Assembly (NCBI GenBank): GCA_963682055.1
Contig: OY821751.1
Span: 14,260,001-14,324,000 of the forward strand
From: Primula veris
Lineage: Eukaryota > Streptophyta > Magnoliopsida > Ericales > Primulaceae
Reading direction: 5' to 3'
Length of the DNA stretch: 64,000 nt
Within the stretch, counting starts at the first letter, position 1; every line of letters starts with the position of its first letter. The translations under genes and the position numbers were made by a program. This document shows positions 63,304 through 64,000 of this stretch, piece after piece. The notes under the pieces were generated by a model, which searched no databases, was not told where the DNA came from, and saw nothing but the letters and a program-made list of their open reading frames with translations.

Positions 63304-64000
63304 AGTGCTGTCAAAAAAACCCGAAAACCACACCGTACTAGACCCAAAAACCGAAAGAACCGACCCATAGCAGAACCGTTTTTGGGTTTAGCCAACCCGA
63401 CCAAACCGATTCTAGGGTCGGGTATGGTTTTCAACTCTGTACCCGTAGAACCGACCCGTAGAACCGGAATATATATAGTACATATTATTATATATAGTAC
63501 ATATTATTATATTAGGCCGATGTATTAATAAATTTATATATAAATACATGTTAATGAAATGATTTTTTTACGGTATTTGAGAATGATATATAATTAAATA
63601 ATATAGGTATGAGATTTGGAAAATTTTGTTCTAAAAAACAAATAGAACATACTAACGGTAGTTGTTATAATTGTTTATATTTGTCTTACTTTTCATTACT
63701 TGATACTATTTTACACTTTTTTCCGTGTCTTTTTGGAGTGTTTTTCCTCATATTTTTATCATTGATAATATAAAACTATGGGGTTTTCTTTCACCACCTC
63801 TTATAAAAAAAATGTCAAGCACTATAGTGACTCCATGTTCCTGTTTTATTTTAGTTCCTACTATTATTGATTATTTTTTTAAATTCATTTTTGGATATAT
63901 ACCCGCACCGAGAACCGTTAGACCCATTACATGTACGGGTTTAGGTCGGGTAAATGAGTACAAAATTGTAAATAGACCCGACCCGTAGATGACGAAAAAA
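63304..64000. mobile_element. Probable non-autonomous hAT-like element, right end outside window
   Basis: Begins tagtgctgtcaaaaaaaccc and is rich in gacccg/aaccga phrases at both ends (63306-63475 and 63900-63990) around an AT-rich centre. This is a composition seen in plant hAT MITEs with gggtcgggt-rich termini. The terminal repeat on the right and any target duplication are not visible. An 87-codon ORF across it is not credible. Confidence 0.4.

Overview
The window reads as nuclear DNA of a eudicot plant. It is AT-rich and packed with LTR retrotransposons and MITEs. The few host genes have plant-only architectures (HD-ZIP class IV homeodomain, HECATE-type bHLH) with canonical GT-AG introns. 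All names come from motif recognition by eye; no database search was possible.

Layout. 1-1105: 3' part of a Ty3/gypsy LTR with internal tandem repeats. 2.4-10.9 kb: two direct copies of one anonymous segment flank a small HD-ZIP IV gene (promoter near 3.76 kb, coding exons 4980-8546) and a decayed gypsy 5' end (LTR, primer site, leader). 13.6-14.3 kb: an intact single-exon HECATE3-like bHLH gene on the minus strand. 15.3-18.5 kb: a pogo-type element and a hAT MITE. 19.6-26.7 kb: a decayed full-length Ale-like copia element. 27.9-29.6 kb: a minus-strand LTR carrying 34 identical 17-bp repeats. 29.6-37.8 kb: unassigned DNA, a foldback element, an LTR-like promoter with a tandem repeat, and a hAT insertion with perfect target duplication. 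38,685-55,394: a complete 16.7-kb Tat-lineage Ty3/gypsy element on the minus strand, flanked by GAATC. 56.9-58.1 kb: another gypsy LTR. 59.9-63.3 kb: an inverted second copy of the HD-ZIP IV locus.

Two systems stand out. First, the Tat element carries about 9 kb of opposite-strand coding DNA between integrase and its 3' LTR: five small coiled-coil ORFs, each with its own TATA box, then a multi-exon gene resembling the 'putative gypsy type transposon' (PF04195) proteins, ending tail-to-tail with pol. Antisense extra ORFs are known in Tat elements (for example gene 23 of maize Grande); a five-promoter cluster is not something I recognise. Second, the two HD-ZIP IV copies keep the homeodomain and zipper-loop-zipper exons, reading frames and splice sites intact, but end at a shared stop before any START domain. 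They look like a short-form, zipper-only regulator.
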